DNA of 64,000 bases. Source: Coffea arabica. Lineage: Eukaryota; Streptophyta; Magnoliopsida; Gentianales; Rubiaceae. The stretch is from positions 1,900,501 through 1,964,500 of the forward strand of contig NC_092323.1 of assembly GCF_036785885.1 (NCBI RefSeq). The letters run 5' to 3'. The notes beneath the pieces are model-generated. The model was not told where the DNA came from and ran no database searches. It saw nothing but the letters and a program-made list of their open reading frames with translations. Shown here one piece after another: positions 1 to 11,892 of the stretch. The position numbers and the translations under genes are program-made. Each line of letters begins with the position of its first letter. Positions within the stretch are counted from its first letter, which is position 1.

Positions 1-928
1 CAATTATAAAATGTTGTGTTTATTCCCTTTCTACTTGCTTAACATGATGATGTTAATGGAGATTGGAAAGCATCCAAAAACCCGCATCTCCCGCTAAAAA
101 AGGTTCAATCAGGTTATCATTTAACTTATTCTGTGATGCAGTTCTGTGGGGTTGTTGATCTTGACATTTCACTCTCTGATGGAAGTGGAGCTGATAAATT
201 GTCTCATTCTTTGGACAATGGTCTTCCTTCTAATGGAGCACAAGGTGTTTCTCTGCCCATGAATTATATAAGGAAGAAGTCTGCTATTGTGCACATGGAG
301 TTTTCCTTCTCACTGAGGTTACTGTTTTTGCTCTTTTGTGATGAACAACTTGTGTCATGTTCTGCAAGTAAGAAAGGATTAAAGCAAGCTGATTTAATTA
401 AAGTTGAAAAGAAACTGGCATATGGTTATGCTGTATGTGCCCCAGTTGCTTCGGAGCAACAAATTCTTGTTGTGGGTACAAAAAGGGGAGATGTTGAATT
501 GTATGACCTCACAGATTCTGCTTTCCTTGTTCGTGCTGTTTCTTTATATGACTGGGGGTAAGTGCTCTGTTTTAAATTGCACGGAAGAATACTTATTTGC
601 TGCATTCAACCTTCTCCTTTAACAATCAGGCTGTCTCGAGCAACTGCGTTCAACATTATAACTTCGTACTTTTTGCATGATCTTCTAGGCATTCATCAGC
701 TCAACTTCCACAACCTAAACATTCAAGATGAAAACTAAACTTGTTTGCTTTTCATATTTACAATGTCTGTATAATTACAACTTCTTTCCAGTACTACTAA
801 TTTTTTCCTCAAATTCCTGTATGATATAGCTCAATTTTCTACCACTAATTTTCATTTTCGCCAATATTACTAGCTAAACGTTAATTGAGCATGTATACCA
901 CCGCGCACAGCGCGGTGTTACCACCTAG
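1..928 (+). mobile_element. Helitron 3' part, 5' end outside the window
   Basis: The 3' terminus is diagnostic. An 8-bp GC-rich stem (899-906 pairing with 910-917, loop ACA) is followed after 7 bases by CTAG (925-928) and a host T at 929, as expected for insertion between A and T. There are no terminal inverted repeats. The RIC1-like exon lies upstream in the same orientation. The 5' TC end is not in the window, so the stated start is only the window edge. No Rep/helicase coding was seen, so the copy is probably non-autonomous. Confidence 0.6.
142..557 (+). pseudogene. RIC1-like exon fragment (RAB6-GEF complex subunit 1)
   Basis: An open stretch of about 139 codons resembles part of the N-terminal beta-propeller of plant RIC1-like proteins, which act with RGP1 as a guanine-nucleotide exchange factor for Rab6/YPT6 at the Golgi. 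Recognisable pieces are SKKGLKQAD, ASEQQILVVGTKRG, VELYDLT and the terminal VSLYDWG. It is bounded by an acceptor (TGATGCAG ending at 141) and a donor (GTAAGTG from 558), so it looks like a complete exon. The exon expected next in RIC1 is not seen in the following 370 bp. Instead a Helitron 3' terminus follows at 928 in the same orientation. The simplest reading is a genomic gene fragment captured by a Helitron. A functional gene whose other exons lie far away cannot be excluded because the window starts here. Confidence 0.6.
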
Positions 929-3843
929 TTGTTGATGAGAGGAAATAATGGATTGGGTGGTATATCAGGAGAGAATGCAAGTAAAATAATAAGTTCGAGA
1001 TCTTTCACTTACACTAACAAATATGAATTTAAAATAATAGTATTAAGGGCATCCAATGAAGTTGTAATTTGGTGTCATTATTTTAAAATTCAAATTAAAA
1101 GTTCAAAAAATAACATAGAATTTTTATTTCAAGATCCAATTGCCACGTCTCTCTCTTTATTATTATATTATTGTATAGATAAAGTGTTACATTTCAAAAT
1201 CGTCTCGACTTTACTATCAGGTAATATCTCTTCCATAGAGACAAGTAACGTTGCGCTATTTTATTCAACTTCACTGTTGGCATTACTTGAGCTTGAGTCT
1301 TGAATCGAAAAAGACCATTACTCAAATCTCATCTCATCTCTCCTGTACACGTTGAGATGTCCAACTATCTCATTCGATACCAGCTCTTTTGGAAATTGGA
1401 TGCAGTTACTAATTCATGATCTGACATATATAGAATGAAAGCTTTATTCTCGATTCTACGAGAATTTTTATGAAAGCCTTTCACTTGCTTCTTTTCGATG
1501 GAATTTTGATTTTTCCAGAATATATCTTAATTTTTGGCCATCGCCCTTTCTAACGAAATCAGAGAATAAATGAAAATAGATAAACCACCACGAAACTAAA
1601 GCAAATTTTTTGTTTGGACAGTGGAGTTTTTTCAAAAAAACAAAATGCTACGGGATGTTTTTAGAGGCTTTTTAAACAATCTGACTAACGCGTGTCAATT
1701 AAACATCCAATAATAAAGGCCTCAAATGTTATTTTGCAAAGTAGCATACTCCATCCGTCCCACTTTGCGATAGAGGGAGTAATTAATTTAAGAAAATATC
1801 TAAATATAAGAAATCTTGGTGTTATTTTCCAAAGGAAAATATTATTTACACTCATTTTCTAGAATCACACTTCTAATGTCATTGTAATCACATAATTTTT
1901 ATTTATTATATTATATGATAAAACAAGTAACGAGAGTATAAACAACAAAAGTTGAGTGTAAATAACCTATTCTGTTCAAAAAATGTATAAGGATTGAAAA
2001 ATTAATTTGAGAAAATATCGAGAAACAAGGATTGAAATAATTTTAATTATGTATAAGTACCTGTTAGAAATGTAAATTATTTGAGATATGTCTCCATGGT
2101 AACTAGTGATGAACTATCCTATTTGGTTGAGCTTATTTGTGATGTAATGTATGTGAGATAAACAGGTAATTGGGAAGATAAAAAGGTGTATTGAAAATTG
2201 TAATGATAGTAGTGTGTTTGTACTGGAGATTATTTGCCTAATGGGTTTGGGTGTTGGGTTTATAAGTCTCCTCAGTACCCTCACTAGTTACCATGGCTTT
2301 TGAGGTGTACTGTGGACTTATGTTTGTAAAGTCAATAGTCAGATTTCTTGAAATTGACAAAAAAAAAATAGGATAGTTCATCACTTTTTCTCTTTTTGTG
2401 AATATGGGATAGCTCATCACTTCAGCGACACCTCCAAACTCCGACACCTGCAGGTTTCATGTTTTATGTACTGACAAAAACCTGGGTAGACCCGATACAC
2501 GTCTCCGCTTGTAGACCGAGCGGTCCATAACTTACCACGTCGCCAATATGTATTCTAAATATGCAAAAGCAATTCTCGGACCCTAGATTGAGGCAGAAGC
2601 TTTTTCCCGTTTCTGTGTTCCATCTCAACCCCTCTGCATTTGAAAGCCCAAAACGATACCAACTATCACGGAACTTCTTCCCAAGACTCGTTGTATGGCC
2701 ACGGCCTTCTTTTTATTCCCCGTCTTTCTTCCTGATGGTTGACGGAAAACATCCCAACTCCATCAGTGCAGTAAATAATCAGACATGCAACTTCTCTTTT
2801 TCATTTCTTTTTTTTTTTTCCTATGTTACTATAACCAATTTTGCCTTTTGAATCATATTTATGTATACTGAACTAAGCGATTTTGGAGCAAAGACGCAAA
2901 TCATTAGGAACACAATCATATTCTCATCCATTTCAACTTTAGAGAGAAAACAGACCAAAAGAAAAATGGGCTGAAAAAATTGAGGAGAAGAAGAGAGGAA
3001 GAAAGCCATTAATCCCGCCTTTTCTTTGATTACTAGATCTACTGAAAAAACATCATGCGAGAGGAGAATCTTCTGATTTTTGGGGAGAGGAGAGCCCGAG
3101 GAATTCACAAATTTGGGGAAAAGGGGTACAGGTGGTGAGAGAGTGGCAAGGATCGGTGATGCTCAGTGGAAGAAGGGAGGCAAGAAATATGGTAGTGTTC
3201 AAAATGGTGGTGGACAGATTGAGGAGACAGGTGGAGAAGAAACTGAGAGCTTGAAGCCTGAAGTTTCGATTGTTGGTAAATTTTGAAGCCAAGTTAAACG
3301 GAAGACGTAGCAATTTGTAAGACCCTACCTTTAGCTTTAGGCGCTCAGCCTACAATTTATGAACTGACCGTCGACCCCTTTCGCCGTCAACAGCAACCAG
3401 CTTTTAATGAAACCATGAATGCAGACATTATTGCTCATCGCTCATTAATTTCCATAAAGGCAGGAAACTCATTGATCATCGCACCAACACAAAAGAGAGC
3501 ACGAAATGAAGGAATACAAACACTTTGTAAACTCCGCACGTACCCCAACAGAAGATGCATGCCACGATGAGAGAGAGAGAGAGAGAGAAAAGATATACCA
3601 AAACCAAAAGTGTTTAGCAAAAATTTAACATATCATATGCTTAATCGTGCCTAAAGCAAAATCTAGATTGAAATTTACTAAGTGCTGTCAATTAACTAAG
3701 AGGGTCTATATGGGCAAAAGCTTTACTCAAGAAGAAAACCGTAAAGATAACTAGGAATCCACCACCACAGATTTCATCCCCCATCAACATGTAAGCTTCA
3801 TGCGGGTATCTTCAGCCTATACAGGTACAAGGCTGTCAGCAGC
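929..3843. other. Intergenic, no gene recognised
   Basis: No open reading frame here resembles a known family. The stretch holds a Stowaway-like terminus (TACTCCATCCGTCCCACTTTG) near 1,748, a MITE fragment at about 2,121-2,215 and a (GA)n run at 3,571-3,590. The bases CCATGGTAACTAGTGATGAA near 2,095 recur inverted at 2,280-2,385. The part just below 3,844 should contain the TOM20 3' untranslated region. Confidence 0.5.
2121..2215. mobile_element. MITE fragment, same family as 15,575-15,738
   Basis: The run from TTTGTGATGTAATGTATGTG through GGGAAGATAAAAAGGTGTAT to TTGTAATGAT closely matches the middle of the element at 15,575-15,738. The TTTGTTTGGATTG ends are missing, so this copy is internal only. 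Confidence 0.6.
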
Positions 3844-6800
3844 TTATCTAGGAGGCGGTGGCGGGACATGGGATTTTGCAAACCCCACCCATGCAACAAT
3901 CCCAACAGCAAGGATTACCCATCCAAAAATGTCATACTTGAGGTCGCTGCTCTTCTTTTTCTTGGCACTTGGCTGCGAAAAGAACAATACATAGCATTTA
4001 ATTTAAAAAAAAAAATCACCAAAAGTGAAACAAAAACCTTCCATCTCAAGTCACCAAATCATCATAGTGTCTTCCTAGAATAAATCTTGGCTATTTGACG
4101 ACTCATGGATGTTAGATGAAAATGGTGCAAACTGCTAGTTCCAACAGCTCTGTCTATGTTTCATTTCATCCTCCTAATCAGTCTAGAATCTTTTTCCCCA
4201 AAGATTTTATCTGCATCTTTTGTTTCCGTTTTTCCTTAGTTATCTGTTTCAAGTTGGTAAGAAGGAAGTGGAAACTCAATTACACCAAAAAGAATAGTAT
4301 ACATGTAAATCACATAACTGCATGCTCATCAGTATGCATTATGGCGCAAAGATACTGAAAAATGACGAAGGCATAAATGTCCCGTGCTTAAACATAAAAT
4401 TGAACTCAACCACCTAATCTTTGAAAACCCATTGAAGCAAAGTAACAACTACTGCCTTGGGATTCTAACTACCACATAAAGCCACTGTTTGAGGGAAAGG
4501 TATCAAAAACCCATCAGGCCAAATAAAAGGAAGCAGATGCCTAATGCTCTAAATGAAATTCTAAAAATATCCTTTGCATTGGGATAATGGGAGTTAAGGG
4601 CCTTTAGATTACTAGAAAAATAAGGTTAATTGCCAAAGCTATCGGCATAATAACAGCAGAAATATAAGTCATATGAACAATCTACACAATACCTTTGTCC
4701 CACTTGACGTTGTAGGGGCTGTGCCCATAGCCTGTTGAAGGGAACCATGCTTGTGGATTTCCATGTGCAACTCAGGTGCCTAAATAAAGAATCAGCCGAT
4801 CATCCAGAAGCATCAAAAGGACCATTTTATGGATGTCAGTAATAATACAATTTAAAAATACTTGTGAGAACAAATTTGCAAGGCAACAAGTGCAGATCTG
4901 TTTCATGCAGCAGCTAACAAGTAGTTGACCACTCGAAAAGCCTTTTTCTTTTTTTAAAATTCTGATCAGTTTCAAAACTTGCTCAAAATTTATTCTGTTA
5001 AAAACATAAATTTCACGTATCTTAGAATGTTTCTCAATTTGAGCAGTTATGATGCGTTTGGAATTGAATCATCTTTCCTTCGGGCATTGATTGCAATCTT
5101 GACTAAAAATTATTAGTGAAAAAAAGTAAATACTAATAACTAAACATCTATTAATGTGCACACAGATGTATATGCATTTCTACGAAGTGACATGCAAGAC
5201 ACTATGCGGACATGAAACCGCATAAGCATCTACTAGTTAATATCAGAACACAATAAAAGAATAAACCATTTTCTCAAATCATTATACGTGGCGCAAATGA
5301 AATACAAGACAAAAGAAGATCAAATGTGAGATGCAAAAAGTATGACAATTTCCAAGATGATATAGCATCATTAAATTTCAGAAACATGTGAAAGAAATCA
5401 ACTTATTAGTACAAGCAAATCACGCAACTATCATTATTGACATAATTCATCAACATGAAAAGAATATCAAATCTTCGAATCCTTAAAGAAACCATAAGTT
5501 AAGAGGAGCACAAGGGTTCCTACATCAAAAGATGTTTGTTGACAAAAACTGTGTTAAGCCTAATTATGATCATAGTCATTGCTAGCCTGCTGCATTGCGC
5601 AAGACTGGTAAAATAGATCAGTAGAATAGCAAAGCATGAGAATGGAAGCAAAATGCACTTTGTGCACCATACCCCGAAGTGTCAATCTCTATTGGTGGGG
5701 AGTGTTTGGATACCAAAATTATCTCAAATAATATTTCGCTTGCATCACAAACACATTTCCCAACCTACCTTTTTATATTCCCAACTACTTTTTATCTCAC
5801 ATACATCACATCACAAAAAGTGCTACAGTAATTATTTCAAATAATACACTATCCAAACAAATTGTTAAGAAACATGGAGGTTCAATGAATACATTCTACA
5901 TGGTACAGGTCAGTCTTTCCTATATAGCTTATACTTTGCTTAATTGCTCATTCTGCGTTCTTGAATACTATTTACTTCTTAGTTTAAAGTTTGAAGATTT
6001 ACGCATTGCATTGCATATCAGTACCAGAATCGCAAAAAGATTGTAAGAGTTAAATGCACTTTCCCATACATTATACATCATGGCCCAAGGTAAAACACTA
6101 TGCTACCATGCATTCTATTATAGCCATGGTAAAAGTTTCTTCCATGTAATCGAAAAGGGCACCAATTTCCCATGCAATTGCACAAGCTGTTAAAAAAAAG
6201 ACAGAAAAAAGCAATAGAAAACAATATATTGCTCCTTGCATTAGGCGCAAGATGTCCCCTACTGCCTTAATTTCCTACTGGAACAAACTCAACACAACAC
6301 ATAACCATCTCATATATGATTGCACTCCACCAGCGTTCTATAACCATCTGCACTAACCTCTGTGATCTTTTGTCAGAATAAAAGCATTGTACACCAATAA
6401 CACACAGACCAGCCATCTTTAGCTACAGAATATATCCAGCAATGACAAATTAGATAGGTCCTATGTCTCAAGCGAACCTCTTTTTGTTCCTAATTGAAAG
6501 AATGCAAAAAAACAGAGGTATCTGGTAATTAGCGGACGAAAGATTATAAAAAATGATACCTTAGCAGCAACTTCCAAGGATTTGCGATAGAGTTCATTAC
6601 TTGGATCCTGCACAATGAAAACGAAGAACGCCAAAATAATTCTTACAACCCACACAAACACAACAGAGTGCAGTGTGGAGTATTTCAATACCAAACTAAA
6701 GATACCTCGGCAGCAGCTTGTTGGAAATACAAAGTTGCTCTGTCAAAATAAACCCTGGCCTCGTCTTCATCAGGAGTCAGAAATGCCTGCGAAGTATGTG

Positions 6801-7590
6801 CATTTCCCAAAACCCACAATGTATCGTGATTTTTGGGATTAACTTGCAAGGCCTCCTCCAACTTCGATATGGCATCTATACAATCAAATCAAGCTATCAC
6901 AAAGCAAGCAAAAGGAGATGATTCAATATATAACAATATATGAACCATAATCAATTACCCGATTCAATAAAAAAGCAGCCGAACCTTCTTTTTCTCGAAT
7001 AAAGTTACAGCATTCAGTTGTTATCTTTTTCCTTGCGTCACCACTATATATCGTTTAGAACCACCTTTTGTAAATTTTAACATGTGTCCTTTCTGCCTAA
7101 GGTATTACAACAAAATTTTTGTTTCTCTTCCACAGGGTATGAATTAAAAACCTAAAACTTAACAACAAGAAATAAAAGGCAGTAAAAAAAAAAAGCGCAT
7201 ATGGCAAATATGAGAGTACCCAGAATCATCTTCTTGGACTCAGGAACAGTCTGAAACTGAGATAACTCCAGCAGCGCCCCTCCCCATTTCGTCAGATTCT
7301 GCATCAACCAATTTAACAAATCACCACTCTTCTTTTGCTCAAAAAAATCATCTACTTATAATCATACGCGCACGCATAAATAACCTAACGTCTTTTTCTC
7401 TATTTTCCCCCTTAAAAAGATATTCATATTCGGCCAGTTATAGTTAAAGGGAAATACAAACAAAAGAAACATTAAAATATATATATCTATATATACGGAC
7501 ATCGGCATCGTAAGGATTTTGAGCATATTTTTCCTCTGCCTGTCTGCGAGTGCCCTCGAAATAGAGCAGCCGATCAAAATCGTTCTGCAT
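3844..7590 (-). CDS. TOM20: TOM20, mitochondrial outer membrane import receptor (plant type)
   Basis: Plant TOM20 is a TOM-complex receptor that binds mitochondrial presequences on the cytosolic face. It is tail-anchored, the reverse of animal and fungal TOM20. Six exons (minus): 7501-7590, 7220-7298, 6706-6875, 6560-6607, 4693-4779 and 3844-3972, joining in frame to 200 aa, the usual size. Residues 1-140 form the TPR-like receptor core, with [22 protein letters not shown] and the conserved [25 protein letters not shown] basic stretch precedes a C-terminal membrane anchor ([16 protein letters not shown]), then a PPPPR tail. The start is the first in-frame [12 protein letters not shown], as in relatives; the frame stays open upstream but without an ATG. 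All introns are GT-AG. Intron 5 is about 0.7 kb shorter than the 1.8-kb intron 4-5 region and carries a MITE at 5,703-5,860. In Arabidopsis TOM20-3 sits next to a DCD gene, as here. Confidence 0.95.
5703..5860. mobile_element. MITE, TTTGGAT/ATCCAAA termini, in a TOM20 intron
   Basis: A 158-bp element with inverted ends TGTTTGGATA and TATCCAAACA. Its interior, CATCACATCACAAAAAGTGC then TACAGTAATTATTTCAAAT, is the reverse of the sequence in the 15,575 copy and is shared with 54,208-54,335. It lies between TOM20 exons 4 and 5. The superfamily cannot be settled by eye; hAT is possible. Confidence 0.7.
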
Positions 7591-8009
7591 TTCGATGATG
7601 GGGTCGTCGACTATTGATGACGTTGTCTTCCTCAAAATCTAAACAAGAAAGAAAGGGGGAAAAAAACTAGGGCGTCTCTCCTCTAAACTCCCGCTAAGAA
7701 AATCAGCTAAAGTCGTCTTCGCCGGGTGGGGAGTGGATTGGGGTTTTATTGAAGCCCTTGTTTAGTTTTGAGGGCTGTTTTGGTTTGCTTTTGTCAACAA
7801 ATACCAACTGGACCATATTACCCCAGCCAATAGCCAAACTACCTAAGTACTACGAGAAGGGAAACTACCACCGGAGTTCTCTGACGTTTGTTTTTATGTC
7901 TGTTACGGTCATAGTAATTAAACCCGACCGGGATCCGGCAACAGAGGTGGATCATTGGATTGTTGATAAGTGGCCCAATCGATTCGGTCACTATATATAT
8001 TTAAATATT

Positions 8010-9099
8010 GGGCCTGTTTGGAACCTGAGTTTTTTGGGAGTTTATCTAAAACTTTACTGTAGTACACTGTAGAAGTTTTTGAAAAAATTTGTGTAAAATT
8101 TTTTGTAAGGTGAAAATTTTTTTTGTAGAAGTTTTTAAGAGGAAAAACTTTTTTTTTCTTTTTTTCTTTTCTTTTTCTTTTTCTCTTTCTCTTTTTCTTT
8201 TTCTTTCTTTTCTTTTTCTTTTCTTTCTTCTCTTTTTCTTCTTCTTCCTTCCCTTCCCCCTTCCCCGTTACCAGCCCCCCTCCCCGCAGCAACGCAGCAC
8301 CCCCTACCCCTCCCCCTCTCCCTCCCTCTGCCGTCACCCTCCCTCTCCCCTTCCCCCTCCCTTCCTTTCCCCTTCCCCTTCTTTCCCCTGCCACTCCTCT
8401 TCTCCCTCTCCCGCCACCCCCCTCTGCTCTCCACCCCTTTTCCTCCACTCTCCTTGCCACCCGCCACCCATATTCCTCCCCTCTCCCCCGCCACCCGCCA
8501 CCCCTTTTTCTCTCCCGTCACCTCTTCTCCTCCCCTCTCCGCCGCCGCCCCTCTTCTCCCTCTGCCCCGCCAACCCCCTCTGCCCGTCACCTTCTTTTTC
8601 TCCTCCCCTCATCTATCCCCGTCACCCTCAGCAACCCCGTCGCCCTCGCGCGAACAGATCGCAGCTCCCCTCCCCTCCACTTTTGCGATCTGGTAATGGG
8701 ACCAGATCTGGTCGTGGGAGGGGGAGGGTTGCGGGGGACACACAAAAAAAAAAGAGGAAGGCAGTCAAATTGGGTAAAGGAGGAGGATGGCAGGGAGAGG
8801 GAGAAAGGCAAAAAAAAAAAAAAAAAAAGAAAATGGCGCCGGAGGTGGTGGTGGTCGGCGACGGAGGTGGTGGACTGGGTTGGGATGGTAGAGGAAGAAG
8901 AAAGCCAAAGGGAAGGGAATTTTTTTTATGTGTGTTTTGTGTATTGTCTTGGGATGGTGGAGGAATTTGTGTGTGTTTTGTGTATTTTGAAGTGTGTAGG
9001 TAAAAAATTTTGAGAAGTTTTTTGGGTTCCTGTAGCAAAAGTTGTTAAAAAACTTGTAGGTAAAAAACTTGCCCAAAAAACTAGCTTCCAAACAGGGCC
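8010..9099. mobile_element. 1.09-kb MITE-like element with a pyrimidine-tract core
   Basis: The ends are inverted: GGGCCTGTTTGGAA at 8,010 and, on the other strand, GGCCCTGTTTGGAA at 9,099. Both are followed inward by a shared ...GTTTTTTGGG motif. The flanks ATT (8,007-8,009) and ATT (9,100-9,102) fit a 3-bp target duplication. The interior is simple sequence: CT-rich at 8,138-8,640, then GA/GGT-rich to about 8,960. No transposase is visible. Tourist/PIF-Harbinger and hAT elements both use GGGCCTGTTTGG-like ends, so the superfamily is left open. Confidence 0.65.
8138..8640. repeat. Polypyrimidine/polypurine tract, about 500 bp
   Basis: The plus strand is almost pure C and T, beginning as T/C repeats (TTTTTCTTTT units) and becoming CCCCTCCC/CCACCC units. 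Long open frames on both strands (proline/serine-rich or glycine/arginine-rich) are artefacts of this composition. The tract is the core of the element at 8,010-9,099. Confidence 0.85.
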
Positions 9100-9574
9100 A
9101 TTATATCTTATAATTTTTTTATATGATTGAAACTATAATAAATTATATCATAATAAATGTTCAATTAGTCTAATTCATTATAGAATAATTAATTCTTATA
9201 AGAATTAACAACCTATGTTTAATTAGTAATCCACCAAATTTCAAGTATAAAATTTTATCTAAGTGTAATTTTCTAGTTTATTTATAAATTTTAAGTGCAA
9301 AAGTTTATTAAGAACGATATTTAGCTTTAAAATGAAAGGTAAAATATTTATGAATTGATGAAAGGTAAAAATATTTATGAATTGTGTATTTCAATTGTGA
9401 ACTAAAACTATTTATGAATTTCAATTGATTTTTTACGTCTATTTCATAAATTATAGAGTTTGGGGAATAATAAAATGTTAATAAAAGATTCCAAATAAAT
9501 ATTGTTTTTGAGAAATAAAATAAGAATAAGAATATAATATATAATATAAGAAGAACAAAAATACTAACAAATGA

Positions 9575-9840
9575 ATTATTGGTTCAGTGGCGCACTCTAC
9601 TTTTATGCATAAGATCCCATGTTTGAACCTTCATTGAAGCATTTACACAAAATTTTTCCTATAACAACATATGGTCTGGGTTCCTTGAAAAATCGGCCGA
9701 TTCACCGAATTCATTGGTTGAACTGTTGATCCGTTAACAAATTAACAGTCTAATTGCTTGAACGGTCCAATTAAATATCCAGACCGACTTAGTTGCTGGT
9801 TGATCGGTTGAACCATCAGATCGGATTTAATAACACTGGT
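9575..9840 (+). mobile_element. tRNA-like SINE or SINE-containing composite repeat
   Basis: TGGTTCAGTGG near 9,581 fits a pol III A box. GTTTGAACC near 9,623 fits a B box, at tRNA-like spacing. It continues into a degenerate region rich in CGGTTGAAC-type motifs and ends near TTTAATAACACTGG, a pattern common in dispersed plant repeats. No poly(A) end is clear, and the boundaries are approximate. Confidence 0.4.
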
Positions 9841-9866
9841 TACGATATTTTGGACTAAGACAAATG

Positions 9867-10082
9867 TCGTGTTTGATAACTCAATTCATCCTTAAAAAAA
9901 AAACTCAATTCATAATAAAAAATAAAATATTTAAATTAATTAATTGACACTTAATTTTTAGACAAAATTTACTCTTTTAATAAATGATAATATATTAACT
10001 TACCATTTAATATAAAATAAGTAACAATTTAGTGACTTAATAAATTTAAATTTCAGATTTTAATTTTATTAAACACATCCTA
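9867..10082. mobile_element. MITE-like element with TGTTTGATAA / TTATTAAACACA ends
   Basis: The left end TGTTTGATAACTCAATT and the right end TTTTATTAAACACATCC form an imperfect inverted repeat around AT-rich DNA. A diverged relative with the same ends lies at 10,882-11,103. Age looks moderate to old. Confidence 0.45.
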
Positions 10083-10236
10083 AAACTCACAAAACAAATA
10101 CTTAAAATAGTATTAGCCAAGATTATTAAGATAGGCGAAGTTTTGGTGTGACTCAGAGCTTATGCAACAAAGAAAACAATACTCTTAATTTTGAGGTTCA
10201 CCTCACTTAAATTTTTTCCCTTGTTTCTCCAATTAA

Positions 10237-10875
10237 CTAAGACTCTGTATAGATTGGGTATTTTTGAGATATTTTTTAATTATAACAATATAGCATTTTA
10301 TTGTAAATATTTATTAGGATGTTTTTTAAATTTAAAATTTTGTTGGAGTGTTTTTAAAAATTGAAAATACCACCACCGACCTATCAATGCTTTCCTTCCT
10401 TCATTCCTTTCTTTTTCCTCCTCCTCCATCATTCCCTTCACCCCTCTTCCATTCCTTTCCCTACCAAAACTTGCATCCCTCTCCATTCCTTCTTTCAATT
10501 GTTGCCAACGGTTTTGCAGTAAAAAAGAGTCATAACTAGAGGCTTGCAACCAGAAATAAATAAGGCGTAAGGTAGGAAAATGGGGGCTTGACGGGGAAGA
10601 GGGAAGGGAGAGAAAGATATGAGGGAAGAATAAGGAAAAAATGGAGGGTAGAAAGAGAAAATAGGGGAAGAAGAAGAAAAAAGGGAGACGGATGAGGAGG
10701 TAAGGAGCAGTTGTGGTGAGTGATGTTATGTAATGGTAGGAATTATGTTATTTCTTTAGATGTAACTGGAATTGTATGGATTCAGTGTTTTTAGAATTGT
10801 TTTTTTGAATGTATTACTGTGAACTCCACAAATAAAAATAGTTTTTTGGGAAAAATAGATAATCCAACTAGAGCC
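10237..10875. mobile_element. MITE-like element with a purine-rich core
   Basis: The start near 10,237 (CTCTGTATAGATTGGGTATT) is matched, inverted, near 10,875 (CTCTAGTTGGATTATCTATT on the other strand). Homology of the arms continues for about 35 bp. The middle, about 10,590-10,710, is GA-rich. In style it resembles the 8,010-9,099 element. Confidence 0.45.
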
Positions 10876-10881
10876 TAAAGT

Positions 10882-11103
10882 CCCGTTTGATAATTCAATT
10901 TAGTATTTAAAATTAATAGATTAAGACAAAGATGAAAATATTTTAATTATTTAAATAGCTTTAAATTGTTTAGACAAAACAATAATGCTTGAGTAATATT
11001 CACTTATCACTTACTTAACGCACAATACGTTAAAGTGTTAAAATTTCAATGGTAAACCATCTAGTACTAATAGATTTAAATTTTAGTTTTATTAAACACA
11101 TCC
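10882..11103. mobile_element. MITE-like element, second copy of the 9,867 type
   Basis: CGTTTGATAATTCAATTT on the left and TTTTATTAAACACATCC on the right match the ends of the 9,867-10,082 element. Its right end lies about 0.7 kb upstream of the probable DCD-gene leader. Confidence 0.45.
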
Positions 11104-11862
11104 TGAGTCAGCTGAAACAATAATGCTTGGGCTGGACTCCGTCCGGTTCAAACGTTCAACGTGTAATCTGATCCCGCATTTAAATCTTTGGGCTTTTGGG
11201 AGACGCATACAACACAAGACCCAGAAGCACCGGATGTTGGCAGTTTCTTCCATTGCCGATCGGCCAACGCGCGAAAGCAAACATGGGTTTGAGCTGCTCT
11301 CCCGGTCCCGCAAAGTATTCCTTTTCCTGTTTCTCATCGGTATTCCTATGGTTGATGCTCTCAGTTACCTGATCCGAGGGTAAAAGATCACTCAACCGAC
11401 AGACAACATTAAATGTTGATCAGCAGCAGTTCATGAATTTAGCATGACACTGAGCTGTGACCATTCTAACACAAGTGTGTCCCCATCCTCACTTCAAAAC
11501 CGTGAGTGACACCCTGTTGACACCAACGCCACACCTCCCGCCAAAGTCCGCCAATAACGCCTTGCTGCGTGTTCGCATTTAGCTTCCAGCGCGTGGGGGG
11601 AACCGTTAAATGATTAGCTGTTCGACGCTTTCCGAAAGAGCCAAAAAAGTCCAAACAAGGATGGCAGTGGTGTAAATAATAGCAGAACTCTTGGGCATTT
11701 TTCTCACGCCATTCAATATGAATTTGGAAAAATCTGGGTTAGCTGCTCCGCTGTCGCATCTTCCGCCGAGGACATAAGGGTGCATCTCTCTCTCTCTCTC
11801 TCTGTCTCGACTCACTCGTCCTACTTACTTTCTCTCCCTCTAGACTTTGTTCTCCTCTAGCT

Positions 11863-11892
11863 ATGGATCCCCAAAATCTAGGGTTCTTTTAA
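11863..11892 (+). promoter_or_regulatory. Possible upstream ORF in the DCD-gene leader
   Basis: A short ATG frame (MDPQNLGFF, stop TAA) lies just after a (TC)n-rich stretch (about 11,787-11,860) typical of a plant promoter/5' leader. It is upstream of a possible 5' UTR donor (GTGAGTG near 12,001) that could splice to the acceptor at 13,028. The transcription start is not known, so its place in the mRNA is inferred. Confidence 0.35.

Noticed and set aside
3053-3313. Overlapping frames on both strands near 3.1-3.3 kb
   Set aside because: Purine-rich low-complexity sequence; no recognisable family or splice context.
7591-7635. Longer N-terminus for TOM20
   Set aside because: The frame is open but begins with TTG, not [12 protein letters not shown] matches the family start.
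8089-9003. Long proline/serine-rich frame (304 codons) and basic frames opposite
   Set aside because: Composition of the pyrimidine tract removes stops in all frames; no domain, no splice context, and the region has transposon ends.
9640-9840. CGGTTGAAC-rich stretch as regulatory DNA
   Set aside because: This degenerate pattern is typical of dispersed plant repeats and lies far from any gene start.
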